Positions 22,001-32,554 of a stretch of 64,000 nucleotides of DNA are shown here, piece by piece. The translations under genes and the position numbers were made by a program. Location: contig NC_134510.1 of NCBI RefSeq assembly GCF_027942865.1, positions 25,351,209 through 25,415,208 on the forward strand. The letters run 5' to 3'. The notes below the pieces were generated by a model. It saw nothing but the letters and a program-made list of their open reading frames with translations, ran no database searches and had not been told where the DNA came from. Numbering within the stretch: position 1 is the stretch's first letter; every line of letters starts with the position of its first letter. Origin of the DNA: Odontesthes bonariensis. Taxonomy: Eukaryota > Chordata > Actinopteri > Atheriniformes > Atherinopsidae.

Positions 22001-25000
22001 GCAGAGTGAGGTGATGCTGGAGCAGAGTGAGGTGATGCTGGAGCAGAGTGAGGTGATGCTGGAGCAGAGTGAGGTGATGCAGGAGCTGGAGCAGAGTGAG
22101 GTGATGCTGGAGCTGGAGCAGAGTGAGGTGATGCTGGAGCAGCCACAGGTTGAGCAGAAAATGTTTGGTTTTCTTGTTTTTTTAGACGATGTGGCACTCG
22201 GGGACTTTCGCTTATACAGAGTTTAAGATGATCTGTGCTTATTTTGCGAAACATTACTCCATTATCATCTTTAAGATCTGCACTTTTCCCTTGGATAGCG
22301 ATGATCGTGAAAGGCCCAAGAAAACCTGCATCTAGCTTTCCACCTTTTCGCTGCTGACTCCGGATGTTTTGTCTCCACACTTTGTCACCGACTTTAAGCA
22401 CAATGTTAGTTTGCTTTGTTCTGCCCTTCATTTTATCCTGTTTTTTTTTAACATTGTCTCTAACAATGTTCCTAAGGCTTTCTTGAATTTTGATGTCCTC
22501 TGACAACTCTTCCACTGCAACAATGTCCTCCACGGCATTGTCAATCTTTCAAGACAAAATTAATATTTCAAGTGTCAGTACAAATTTGTCAATTAGAGAG
22601 TATACCATATATCATATACCATAATCATATTAATGCCATACCATAGACAGATATCAAAACATATTTTGTGAATGAGAACTGACAATGTCTCTTTAAAGGG
22701 TTCATCTAATTTTCAAACTTAAGAAATATTCTGAAACCCCTCTCAAAATAAAGTCAATGTCACATTTGTGAAGGATACACTGAAAGTAGATTCTTTACAT
22801 GACCTTTATGATCACAGTTAAAGCAAATACCAAATATTCCTCACAAGGCAAGAGAACAAAACAAAACAAAAAAAATTTAGATAAACACTAACGGTACCTA
22901 TGTAAAGAAGTGGTAATGGAAACTTTGAATTCTTGACATAAATACAATAACATGAAATGTAAAGATTGACCATAACCATACCAAGTAGTCTTCAGGAACT
23001 TCGGAAGGATACCGTGCCTCTCTTCCAAACATCAAATAATAGGGAGAATAGTGCTTAGTTATTTGCTTCTTAGTGCGAAGCCCAAACATGACAGCATCCA
23101 GGTACTCATCCCAGGTATTTGGATGGCCATCCACAACTTTACTCAGAGCTCTGAAATACAAGAAAGGTATAATATGTCACAGATGGACATAATTTCAATT
23201 CACAAATTCTCTGCCTTCGTCAGTCAAAATCATTTTTGGGGCTTCAAACTGATGCACAAACTTTAGTATGCACTCAGTAACTTCTGAGGCGGAGTTTGTC
23301 TTCAGTGGGTAAGCCTGTGGCCACTTTGTAAAGCAATCAATCATGACACAGATGTACTGGTGTCCAGATTTTGTTTCAGCCAGTTTTCCAATGAGGTCCA
23401 TTCCAACCAGTTCAAAAGGATGGGAAACCTTAAACAAAAGAATTAATACATTGATTAATTAATAAATAAAAAATAAAATAGGAACACGTACTGTTATCAA
23501 AATTGATAGCTTTTCGACACAGTGAATTTTTTGAATATGTAAAAATCCATTCATCCATTTTCTACATCAACTCGTTCTAGATCCATACCCCTAATGAGAA
23601 CACACAGAGAAAACTGGACAACCAACAACTGATACTCGTTGAGAGGGGCAATTTAGGGCGTATTCACACCTACCTCGTTAGTTCCGGACCAAACGACCAA
23701 ACGGACCAGATTTTCGTTAGTTCGGACCTTTTGGGATGGTCTGAATACAAACCACCGAACTCTGGTCCGGACCAAACAAGCGGACCGAGACCGAGCTGAA
23801 AGGTCGGACTCGGTCCGGATCAGACGAACCCTGGTGCGGATCTTTTGGAGGTGTGAAAGCAGACCGGACCTAATCCCAGACTTTTTGCTTTTTTGTACCT
23901 CGGGAGCATCCGTCGTTTGTCTGCTGCTAGGTAACAGAACAGAGCGGCGTTCTTCTAATTACTAGACCGGCTGTGGTAAAGCTAACGAAAGACCGAAAAT
24001 AATATTTCTAGACCGAAAATGAGTAGGGGACAAACGTGGGCCGAAGAGGAGACCCGTGCTCTTGTGGACGTTTGGGCAGATGCCCACATATCATATACGT
24101 TGGAGCGCACTCATAAACATATAGTTTTGATTATATTAAAAGCAATAACGGCACGGAAAGCGTCCATGACTACATTCACTTTTGAACTTAGCACTTTGTG
24201 TTGCGCGTGTCGATTCTGACCAATAGCCGAACGACTTCAGGGCGCGTGGCTTTGATGACATATTTTGGTCCGTTTACTGAAATGTACAGTCTGAAAGCGA
24301 ACCGCACCAAAATGAAAAAAAAAAAGGTTCGGACCAAAGCAAGTGAACTATCGGACTTTCCTGGTCTGAATACGCCCTTAGAGTCAAGACTTAACCAAAC
24401 CTATCATGAGTAGACCCATAGGTAGGACATGCAAACCCCACACAGAAAATACCTTAATACCAAACATCCTTGTATGTTGAGGCTACTGTGCTTACCAACA
24501 CACTACCATGTAGTCTCACTAAAAGTGCTTCTTTTTACTTTCAATTAGTTTACCTTTATGGGAGTGTACTCTGATGGTTGTTTCAGGACTTGGGCACTGG
24601 CCTGACAGGATGAGCAATCAGAGACCTGAAGAGTTATTTGAAGACAAAAATCAAATAGATTTTAACACGTGTAAAGTAGATATTATTGGACAACTATATT
24701 TTCATATTGGCAATACAAATAAGGCTTACTCATTTATTTTCCTAAAATTTTAAACTTTTAGTAGGTAGCAGTCAAGAAAATTGTTTATTTTGTTCATGGC
24801 TTATTTAACATACCCATTTCTTGATGTCAACAGACATTCCAGGCCAATAAAACCTCCTTGAGATGGTATCTATTGTTTTGATCTGGCCACAATGTGCCCC
24901 AGTCGGGCTGGCATGGAAGTCCACAAATATTTTTTCTGCTGCCTCAGCACCTTTCACAACTTTGACCTTTACTGATGTAACACTGCCTCTGTGTCTTACA

Positions 25001-25016
25001 TAGAAGAGGTCATTTC
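19065..25016 (-). CDS. multi-exon Ginger/Gypsy-type integrase - repeat linker - Ulp1 protease gene
   Basis: Minus-strand exons with good splice sites: 24814-25016 (HHCC zinc region, HASPTGAHCG and RRFYWPGM), 24554-24625 (CSSCQ), 23204-23428 (integrase core, VGMDLIG and ILTDEGREF), 22982-23150 (TKKQITKHYSPYYLMFGREA), 20724-22545 (integrase C-terminal domain GDKVWRQN and LGPFTIIAIQGKSADL, then the Ala-Pro-Ser-His repeat), 20231-20349, 20017-20139 (FIDSFAMTAMWQGK), 19725-19790 (SHHWTLV, catalytic His), 19543-19631 (LLLDPLG, Asp), 19371-19476 (KQHDSTSCGVFALK, Gln and Cys) and 19065-19253 (stop 19065-19067). The Ulp1 part looks catalytically complete. The integrase lacks the stretch holding the third acidic residue, because 23204-23428 jumps directly to ALSKVVDG. 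No start exon was found upstream of 25016, so the gene is 5'-incomplete or its first exon is unrecognised. The SPYYLMFG block is typical of Ginger/GIN1 and Gypsy integrases. It is probably a transposon gene; domestication is possible. Confidence 0.8.
20501..20535. repeat. short perfect hairpin
   Basis: Arms TTCACTGATGAAGA (20501-20514) and its exact complement (20522-20535) enclose a 7-nt loop. A second small inverted pair, AGACAGCTAT / ATAGCTGTCT, overlaps it. It lies in an intron of the integrase/Ulp1 gene just upstream of the Ulp1 exons. No function is assigned. Confidence 0.8.
20781..22145 (-). repeat. coding minisatellite, ~56 units of 21 or 27 bp
   Basis: The tandem array is built from two unit lengths that differ by a 6-bp GCTCCA-type insert: 21 bp encodes APASPHS and 27 bp encodes APAPASPHS on the coding strand. 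I count about 56 units. A two-base variant giving SLHF occurs in two units close together (near 21604-21670). Since both lengths are multiples of three, the array stays open in the true frame. It also yields long spurious ORFs in a second minus frame (LQHHLTL) and on the plus strand (EQSEVML); those are shadows. Confidence 0.95.
22546..22981. other. intron of the integrase/Ulp1 gene
   Basis: AT-rich, no separate feature seen. Confidence 0.6.
23656..24377. mobile_element. Harbinger-like element with TTA duplication and SANT-like ORF remnant
   Basis: The termini GGGCGTATTCA and TGAATACGCCC are inverted, with TTA on both sides (23653-23655 and 24378-24380). That is the 3-bp target duplication expected of PIF/Harbinger. 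Long subterminal stretches are full of GGTCCGGACC-like motifs. A short frame at 24019 (MSRGQTWAEEETRALVDVW) matches the start of a Myb/SANT-like domain, the DNA-binding partner protein of Harbinger elements. It stops after about 30 relevant residues. The element sits in an intron of the integrase/Ulp1 gene. Confidence 0.85.
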
Positions 25017-26057
25017 CTTGGAAAAGGTAAAGGACAACATTTAAAATTTGATTGAAACATACAAATCTATGTTTAAAATTCATTTACATTTTCCAAAAAT
25101 ATACAAATGTGTACTGTATGACGACTTGAGTAGTACACCAGTTGAAATAATAAGCATGCAAAAAAAATAAACATACTGAAAGACATAATTGCATATTCAT
25201 TTCAAAACTTTACTTTTGGAGAACCAAATAGTGCTTATTTGAAGGAGTAAAGCCTTTTAACTGGTTTTAGGTAAGAATTTTGCTTCAAAATTGTGCACTC
25301 TTCTGGATGTTGTTTCTGATATAGATTAATGTAGCTGTACAGAAATTTTCTTCAACACAATCAAACACAATTTAAAAGAAAAAATTAAATATAACTCTAT
25401 TTCCCATGAAGAACTAGAAATGCACTCACAGAGTGCAGACCTCCGTCAACCGCCAACCTACCTGTGGATAGCGAGCCATGTATGGGCATACGTTCCTGAT
25501 GTGGGCTACTTGTTCTTTGGCGCTGTCAGCAGAAGAGGCATTCCCTTCTCCCTATTCATTATTGAACAGCAGTGTTCGCCGTTATTAATTATAATTAATA
25601 TTATTATATTGTTTTGTCGGGAAGCAGTGTTCGCCGTTATTATTACGCTATATGCAGTTATGCACACTGGCTTGCCGTTGCAATCTTTTGTTGTGCTAAT
25701 TACAGCAAATCCGCGCAATATGCATTCTGTCTGGCTTTGGCTCTGTTTGGCTTTGGCACCTTGAGGTCGCGCCACCTTGTGGAGGTCGCGCCACCTTGTG
25801 GCAGGTCGCAAGATTGCAGCACGAACAGACGAACATCCAGACAAAGCAACAGACAAACTCGGGCGATCACATAACCTCCTTGGCGGAGGTAAAAATGGAG
25901 GTAGAGAACATTGTGCGTCACTTCAGCATTATAACTATAATGATGAATTTCCTTTCATCGTAGTAGGCATGTCATTGAAAAAACCCGCTACTCCACCTAC
26001 TGTCCTGGTGGTGAATCGCCACGCAGCACACGCAACCGCCAAAAAAATGAAGCATTA
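25017..26057. other. intergenic with fish repeat fragments
   Basis: There is a small tandem duplication at about 25764-25804 (unit GGTCGCGCCACCTTGTGGA, two copies). Nearby is a CTCCTTGGCGGAGGT segment typical of fish interspersed repeats. No gene was identified, and no first exon for the integrase/Ulp1 gene. Confidence 0.45.
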
Positions 26058-26712
26058 AGGCTGATTCATACTCGGCGCAACCTCGCTCTTACTAGCTGGT
26101 CGCAAATGGCGCAAACGGTCACGCGACCCAAAATTCCGCCACGCCCCCCCGTCGCAAGCTAGAAAATCCTCGCGCGGCGCATGGGCGCGCACACAACTTT
26201 TTTTCTGACTTCGCGCGCGCTCAACCGGAAACAGCTGACCAAGAAAAAGAAAACATGAACACTGCAGAGACCGCGGTGACCGAGAGGGTGCGCCTCTACA
26301 AACATCTGTACGACACGTCTATGAAGTTACACTGGGACAACGTTTGACAAAGTTCGTCTTGTTGCAAAGGACGAACATTCCACCTTCTCTTCTGTTTTTG
26401 CCGCAGCCGCTTAGCTCTGAGATACATATACAGTTCTACACCCAGAGTAAATTCATTCCGCATCAGATGTGCCAGCCTCTGCTGACGTGACACCACAGGT
26501 GGCATTGTGTATGCTTTCTTCGTATGCTTTTCAGCTTGTTTCCTCAACAGTGACGTTCGCTGGTCTGGAGAGAACTGCAAATGTGACGCATTCTCGGCGC
26601 AAACTGCGCTAATGAGCTGAAGGAACTGTTAAGGGGCTGGCGCTTTCGATGACGTCATTAATGGTTCTCGAGCCAGAACAGTTGCGCATTTGCGCCGAGT
26701 ATGAATCAGCCT
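26058..26712. mobile_element. Harbinger-like element, copy 1 (internally deleted)
   Basis: The element is 655 bp with ends AGGCTGATTCATACTCGGCG and its complement, and TTA on each side (26055-26057, 26713-26715). From the left end a short plus frame reads MNTAETAVTERVRLYKHLYD, the start of a MADF/Myb-like protein. From the right end a minus frame reads NEFTLGVELYMYLRAKRLRQ and ends KRRWNVRPLQ, like the N-terminus of a Harbinger transposase. The two Harbinger genes therefore point inward from each end, and the middle that would hold the catalytic domain is missing. Confidence 0.85.
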
Positions 26713-27764
26713 TTAGGGTAGCCGTCCACTATTCCGGCACGTCAACTTAACTCGCCGGATTGGATGCCTAGTCTCGCCGTGTTGCTACTGCAGTGGGCGT
26801 GTACAGAGGGGCTTGTATACGAAGTTGTAGATGGAACATACGGGCTCCGGGGGAAAGTAAATAACTTGTGATTTTAACCAACCGAAGTTTCTCCCTCTAA
26901 AAATTTGAGTTTTGGAGGGAAATGAATGTGTATAAATCGTCAGCAATGGAACATTATTTCGTATTTCACCATGGCTGTGGATCTGCGAGCGAGGAGAGCT
27001 GGTGTGCTGCTGCTGCGACACAGGAGATCACATGATCTACTTTCATTGGATAACGCACTCTGTCTGCCGTGGCAAATTTGCATAAAGTCCGGCCGAGCCC
27101 AACTTTTTGACGTGCCGCAGGTCCGCCGCTCGCCGTGCCGGAATCCCAGCATGCTTTGCGAGCATCTCCTGCCTTAGCAAAATCCGACAACTTCCCACTG
27201 ACTAAATTGGCGAAAGGAACTTACTGGAACAAAACAGAATGACTACAACCTGCAGCAGATGAAATTCATTGCCTCCTGATCAATATAGTGAAGTCATGTG
27301 ATCAACTGAAAGTAAAACGTAACTCGGAGACGAAAGCAGCACAAACGCCAGTTTTAACGGCACAAACCAGCACAAATGGAGCACTAAAAAAGTAGACCAC
27401 TCTGGTTTGTTTTGGAGCAAGATAGGGGGATGATGACGTCATCGGCCGAAATTATAATTCATAATATCTCAGAGACGAAAGCAGCACAAACGCCAGTTTT
27501 AACGGCACAAACCTGCACAAACGGAGCACTAAAAAAGTAGACCACTCTGGTTTGTTTTGGAGCAAGATGGGGGGATGGTGACCTTTGGATGACCTAAAAA
27601 ATAATCTTTAATATCTCAGAAACCAAAGCAGCACAAATGAAAATTTTAACGGCACAAACCAGCACAAACGGAGCACTAACCGATCAATCTATTTGCTTGA
27701 ATTTTTCACGTGGGTGGGGTGTCAGCTTCACTCAGCTGCCGGATTTAGTGGACGCCTACCCTAA
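26713..27764. mobile_element. DNA transposon sandwiched between two Harbinger copies
   Basis: The inverted ends begin TTAGGGTAGCCGTCCACTA and, on the other side, TTAGGGTAGGCGTCCACTA, extending about 26 bp with few mismatches. There is no transposase. An internal tandem repeat of about 145 bp lies near the right end. Its own target duplication is not evident, since the terminal TTA and TAA are inverted rather than direct. Confidence 0.75.
27323..27685. repeat. ~145-bp tandem repeat, 2.5 units
   Basis: Units start near 27323, 27468 and 27615 with CTC-x-GAGACGAAAGCAGCACA-like text. All contain TTTTAACGGCACAAACC and GAGCACTAA. The units sit inside the sandwiched element. Confidence 0.85.
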
Positions 27765-28412
27765 AGGCTGATTCTTACTCGGCGCGACCTCGCTCATACT
27801 AGCTGGTCGCAAATGGCGCAAACGGTCACGTGTCCCAAAATTCCGCCACGCCCCCCGTCGCAAGCTAGAAAATCCTCGCGGCGCAAGGGCGCGCACACAA
27901 CTTTTTTTCTGACTTCACGCGCGCTCAACTGGAAACAGCTGACCAAGAAAAAGAAAAAATTAACACTGCAGAGACCGCGGTGACCGAGACGGTGCGCCTC
28001 TACAAACATCTGTACGACACGTCTATGAAGTTACACTGGGACAACGTTTGACAAAGTTCGTCTTGTTGCAAAGGACAAACATTCCACCTTCTCTTCTGTT
28101 TTTGCCGCAGCCGCTTAGCTCTGAGATACACAGTTCTACACCCAGAGTAAATTCATTCCTCATCAGATGTGCCAGCCTCTGCTGACGTGACACCACAGGT
28201 GGCATTGTGTATGCTTTCTTCGTATGCTTTTCAGCTTGTTTCCTCAACAGTGACGCTCGCTGGTCTGGAGAGAACTGCAAATGTGACGCATTCTCGGCGC
28301 AAACTGCGCTTATGAGCTGAAGGAACTGTGAAGGGGCTGGCGCTTTCGATGACGTCATTAATGGTTCTCGAGCCAGAACAGTTGCGCGTTTGCGCCGAGT
28401 ATGAATCAGCCT
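27765..28412. mobile_element. Harbinger-like element, copy 2
   Basis: This is the same element and orientation as 26058-26712, 648 bp, flanked by TAA (27762-27764 and 28413-28415). Compared with copy 1 it lacks 4 bp near 28128 (GAGATACACAGTTC against GAGATACATATACAGTTC). That breaks the transposase N-terminal frame just before the KRRW motif. Confidence 0.85.
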
Positions 28413-28592
28413 TAAACGTCTCGAGCCATTAACAGAAGCGCACGACACAAGTGCAAGGGCAGTTAAAAGAAGTATAACTCAGCCTTAACGTTCGTGTGAG
28501 CAAGCATATTAATCGAAATTTAATACAGTAATACTATAATGACTACATTTTACCTAACTGTGTTTACACAATTTATGCATTTCACTATGTAT

Positions 28593-29815
28593 AGGGCTCG
28601 GGCACGTGACGTCACTACGTGAGCGGCGGCCATACTGGAGGCTCAGAACTGTTTTGTTTACATTGTTTTCCACTGCGCGCAGACGTACTCCCGCCTGGTC
28701 TCGGAACTTTCTTCGTTGGTTTATCTATTTTACTTATTGTCTTTGCCACTATGGTCGCACGTTGCTGTGTCGTGGGGTGCAATTGCGTAAGCTGTGACAG
28801 GAATGGGGGGGAAATCGTAAATGGTTTATCTTTTTACCGGTTTCCTGCTTGGAGGCGCACCCACGGAGACCAAGTGTCCGAGATAACAAAGCGTCGTCGA
28901 CTAGCATGGATCGCTGCTGTAAGACGACCAAGCATAACTTTCCACTCAATCCCGGTGTCGATGAGAGTGTGTTCTCTGCATTTTCATTCTGGTAAGTTAC
29001 AGACTTTTGTGTGCTGAGGTAAAGATCCCCGCCTTCACAAGAGGACACTGTCAGTTGGAAGCAAGGGATGTCTCAATGGGTTAAAAGCGGAGGACAAATT
29101 TCGTGTGTATGTATGTCTACATGACAATAAATCTGATCTTAATCTTAATTTAATGTGGAAAATACAAGGAAAATTGCCCATCTCCAAATTCACATGGAAA
29201 GGGCGATTGGAACTGTCAGAAACAATACACCTTTTTGTCAGCAAAAGTACCTATCAACATAGTTCTGCCATGCGAAGGTGAAGAGAAAACATTCTTTGAC
29301 AAGATTGCGTCTGTATGTTGTACTCTGACCACCATGAGCAGGAGTGTTGTGCAAAGTTGAAGTTGTCTGAAATAAATATGCTTTGAGATACAGCCAAGTG
29401 TGTGTGTTTCATTATTTATTTACAAGTAGAGTAACATGACAAAAGTGTAAAGTGTCATTAGAATTGAAACTGTTGCAAAGTATAAGCACTGACACCACAT
29501 ACTATAATACGCAATTATGTCCGAAAGGGTGAACTTAGGCAGTAAATCTTCGTCGACAATCCATTCCTTGCTCGGTATTTCATAAGGGTCCAGTCCGTTT
29601 ATAACGCCAATCTTCTGTATGTACCGATCTCTGGCTTCCTTCTGTAATGTATCCCGGTATATCCCACATCCTTTCTTCGATTTTAACATGCTTTTCTCTC
29701 ACTTTTCTCTCACTGTTTGGTCCTTGATCTCCGTCTTGCCTCAGGGTTTGTTTACGAGATTGAGCCTCCAATATGGCGACCATATCCCAGAATGCAACGC
29801 GTGTGCCCGAGCCCT
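28593..29815. mobile_element. small THAP-domain DNA transposon (ISL2EU- or P-like)
   Basis: The inverted ends AGGGCTCGGGCACG and GTGTGCCCGAGCCCT are followed inside by a second matching block (GCCATA-x-TGGAGGCTCA on each side). AT lies on both sides (28591-28592, 29816-29817), suggesting a 2-bp target duplication. It carries a THAP-domain exon on plus and a convergent minus frame (29420-29783). The minus frame contains EARDRYIQKIGVINGLDPYE and IPSKEW, a motif I associate with fish THAP/YqaJ transposon proteins. Two-base AT duplications and such gene content would fit ISL2EU; I hold that assignment loosely. Confidence 0.75.
28751..28991 (+). CDS. THAP zinc-finger exon
   Basis: It starts at an ATG in MVARCCVVGCN and shows the THAP C2CH pattern: CVVGC at the N-terminus, SFYRFP, RRLAWIAAVRR with the conserved Trp, and CSLHF. 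It ends at a good donor (TCTG|GTAAGTT). THAP domains bind DNA and are shared by P-element-like and ISL2EU transposons. The remainder of the protein is not found downstream inside the element, so this is probably a truncated gene. Confidence 0.75.
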
Positions 29816-30433
29816 ATTAGGTATATCTTAAACTAATGGGTATCTGAAAGCTAAAGATGCTTACCTTCAATGTCGTATGAAGACGCTTTTCTTCGAATGA
29901 CATATTTTTGTTGTTTTGTTGAATGCTGTGGATATTCGCCTTTGAATTTATAGTTAAGGAGCGTGTCATATTCCACACTGTCCATATTTCTGAAAGGTGT
30001 CGACTTGATAAAAGACTATCCGTGGGACACAACAGCAAGTTATGACCTAAACTTAGCGGACTTACTTATTTGCATAATTGATTGAAGGAATAACGTCACG
30101 TGGTTTTTTGACTTTCCGGACAACAGTATATATGTCGTAGGGGATCTTTTTCTGGAACATTTTTTTTACATATTGCTTGAAATACTCTTCACACCCCCAT
30201 TGCAACCAATTAATTAAAAGTTTTGACACAAATATGAAAAGTTTTAGTGGCCTCTAGAACGTACAATCTAGGAAAAACGCCGTCTATCAAACTGCAATCT
30301 GCTCCTCCCTCCCCCCCCTCCCCCTCCCCCTCACCCTCCTTCCCCCTGTGCGCGTACCCTGCTCCGTGAGCGCGTCCAGATGCTTGGCAGGAAGCTAACT
30401 AGAGCCAGCTTGGCTAGCATCTAGCATTATTAA
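29816..30433. other. intergenic, no gene seen
   Basis: It contains a C-rich run near 30306-30345 and short ORFs only. Confidence 0.5.
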
Positions 30434-31035
30434 AGCTGCAGTCTGCAAGATTTGTTGTTGTCATATGTAAAGTCCTACTTTTTGGCATTTTAAGAGTTTA
30501 CATGATCTATCAGAACGCTTGAAGTTGAAAACGGTGACCTCCGTAGTCGCAAAATGCAAGAAATGCTTATTTTTTAACCGAAAAATAAAAAGTTATTCAA
30601 CTTCCTGTCCCGCCCCTTCAAAACACATGAGAACTCGTGCACGTAGACGTGCACGCCAGATGCGCCTACACGACTCCTCATTCATCAACTCACCTGTCAT
30701 TTGCGATCATGGAAGACACAGTAAGTAGACTAGCCCGAAATGAAATTCAATAGTCCAGATAAATAAGCGTGGGTACGAGCCTACCTTGTATCGCGCGTGC
30801 ACAATCGGTGATTGACAGGCAGCAGAGCCCAGCTCGTAACCTGATTGGTTACCTTTTACCGGTCCGGTCTGCAATTTTGTAAACAAACCTGCTGGCTTTG
30901 GAGGGACCTAGCGGGACATATAGGGGACCTAGAGAACTCGTTTTTTTTTTTGTATTGGGGTATTTAATGTACTACTTTCAGAATCCCCGGACAGTTCCAG
31001 GCATTATGCTTGAAAAAGAGTTGCAGACTGCAGCT
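30434..31035. mobile_element. TTAA-flanked short DNA transposon
   Basis: The element is 602 bp with inverted ends AGCTGCAGTCTGCAA and its complement, and TTAA immediately outside both (30430-30433, 31036-31039). It has no transposase. It shares the TTAA target with the elements at 16273 and 35955 but not their end sequence. Confidence 0.8.
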
Positions 31036-31403
31036 TTAAACGTAAAGTATAGTTAGCATATGCTAAATACTAAATACTAAATACGGCAACGATCGATGCT
31101 TGCTGCACCTTCGTGCTCGTGCACGTTCATGTACTCTAGAGGCGTGCCTTCGGGGGGAAAGTGAAGAAAAGGGTTGGGACTTTTTACCTGTGTATTTTCA
31201 AAATGCAGCTTCGCTGGACTCAAAATCCAGGATCTCCTACCCTACTATGTTACATTTAATTTCTGTGAAAATATTTGTAAATTAACATGTCAACATTTAA
31301 ACAGGAGATTTATTTCAGAAAAATCAACAAACGCAAAAGTCTTTTTATTTATTTATTTTTTTTTTACAATTTTTGGTTTGACAATATTATTATTTTCTCC
31401 GAG

Positions 31404-31790
31404 GTAAAATTGGCAAATAAAGAGCAAATGTTTTCAAATTCACAGGATTTGTTGTCCATGATGAGAAGAACAAACACAGTTAAGGACTTCCTGGTAAATT
31501 AATTTGTTACCATATTATGTAGGGGAACAGGTTATTTCAGGGACCTGAAATATTTGGTTCCCCCTGGTAACTTTGGCAAATAAAGAGCAAATGTTTTAAA
31601 ATTCACAGGATTTGTTGTCCATGATGAGAGGAACAAACACAGACTTCCTGGTAAATTAATTTGTTACCGTGTTATGTAGGGGGAACAGATTATTTCAGGG
31701 ACCTGAAATATTTGGTTCCCCCCTGGTAACTTTGGCAAATAAAGTGCCAATGTTTTCAAATTCTCAAGGATAGTTGTGTATGATGGTATA
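31404..31790. repeat. ~160-bp tandem repeat, 2.3 units
   Basis: Units begin at TGGCAAATAAAG near 31411, 31574 and 31733. Each contains the ATGTTTT-x-AAATTC block and a GGTTATTTCAGGGACC-like block. It lies between the last transposon and the sphk2 promoter region, with no coding content. Confidence 0.85.
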
Positions 31791-32339
31791 ATTGAACGAC
31801 CTAAATCTCCAGATGATTAATTAATCCCTGCCCATGAGGTAACAAAACATTACAAGGTATGAGCTTCAGGCTGAAACATTGTATTTGATGTTTCTAAAAG
31901 CATACATTACAGAATAATTGAGAAATATTTTAATATTATGCTAGAGCTTATTATCTAATTTTTCGTGTCCTGCTAACAGCTAGCTTCCATCCTTTTATAT
32001 CATCAATAAAAATGATAAATACCACAATGTGTTGGAAGACAGCGTTTGCTGGCTAACTGATATTTGTCAGGCTAAAGTGAACATGACAAAAGATGGAAAG
32101 ACTGATTCTCTTTGCGATTAAAAAAACGTGTCAGAAGAACTCACACACAAGTAGGTTTATTTGTAGTTTATTTTACAGGTTTGTTTTTCTTTTTTACAGA
32201 AACTGTCGATTAAACTGAAAGTTACAACATGATACGAGAGTCGTTTAACTGAGAAATCGATGAGAAGCGCCGCAAACATGTTCGGATCCGCCTCTCTGGC
32301 TGCAAAGCGCGCTCCCGACACAGGGGGAACAGATTCTCA

Positions 32340-32554
32340 CGGGGGAACAGAATTTCGTACAAGACCGGAAGTGGTGGCCAGTCAATGATTGGAGAATGTC
32401 GGTGGGTGTTGCGATGTTTCCTTATCGTCATTGGATTTCCTCTCCGCCGCTCAGAGGTGCTGCTGCTGCTGCTTCGTCTCCAGACACTTCCTGCACCGAG
32501 CCACAGTTTCCACAGCCCGCGACTAACTCGTCGTGAAGGGGTAGACAAAATGAG
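32340..32554 (+). promoter_or_regulatory. candidate sphk2 promoter and non-coding first exon
   Basis: This CpG-containing stretch has an ETS-type CCGGAAGTG (32365-32373) and an inverted CCAAT (ATTGG, 32388-32392), and no TATA box. A likely first exon runs through a TGCTGCTGCTGCT tract and ends at a donor (AATGAG|GTAATC, 32554). Only sphk2 lies downstream in this orientation. How the leader is spliced to the coding exon could not be resolved. Confidence 0.5.

Noticed and set aside
20781..22145. CRISPR-like array
   Set aside because: The units are contiguous without spacers and code in frame; the host is a vertebrate.
20778..22226. 482-codon plus-strand ORF (EQSEVML repeat)
   Set aside because: It is the complement of the minisatellite. 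The minus frame continues into an integrase domain and splices correctly, so the plus frame is a shadow.
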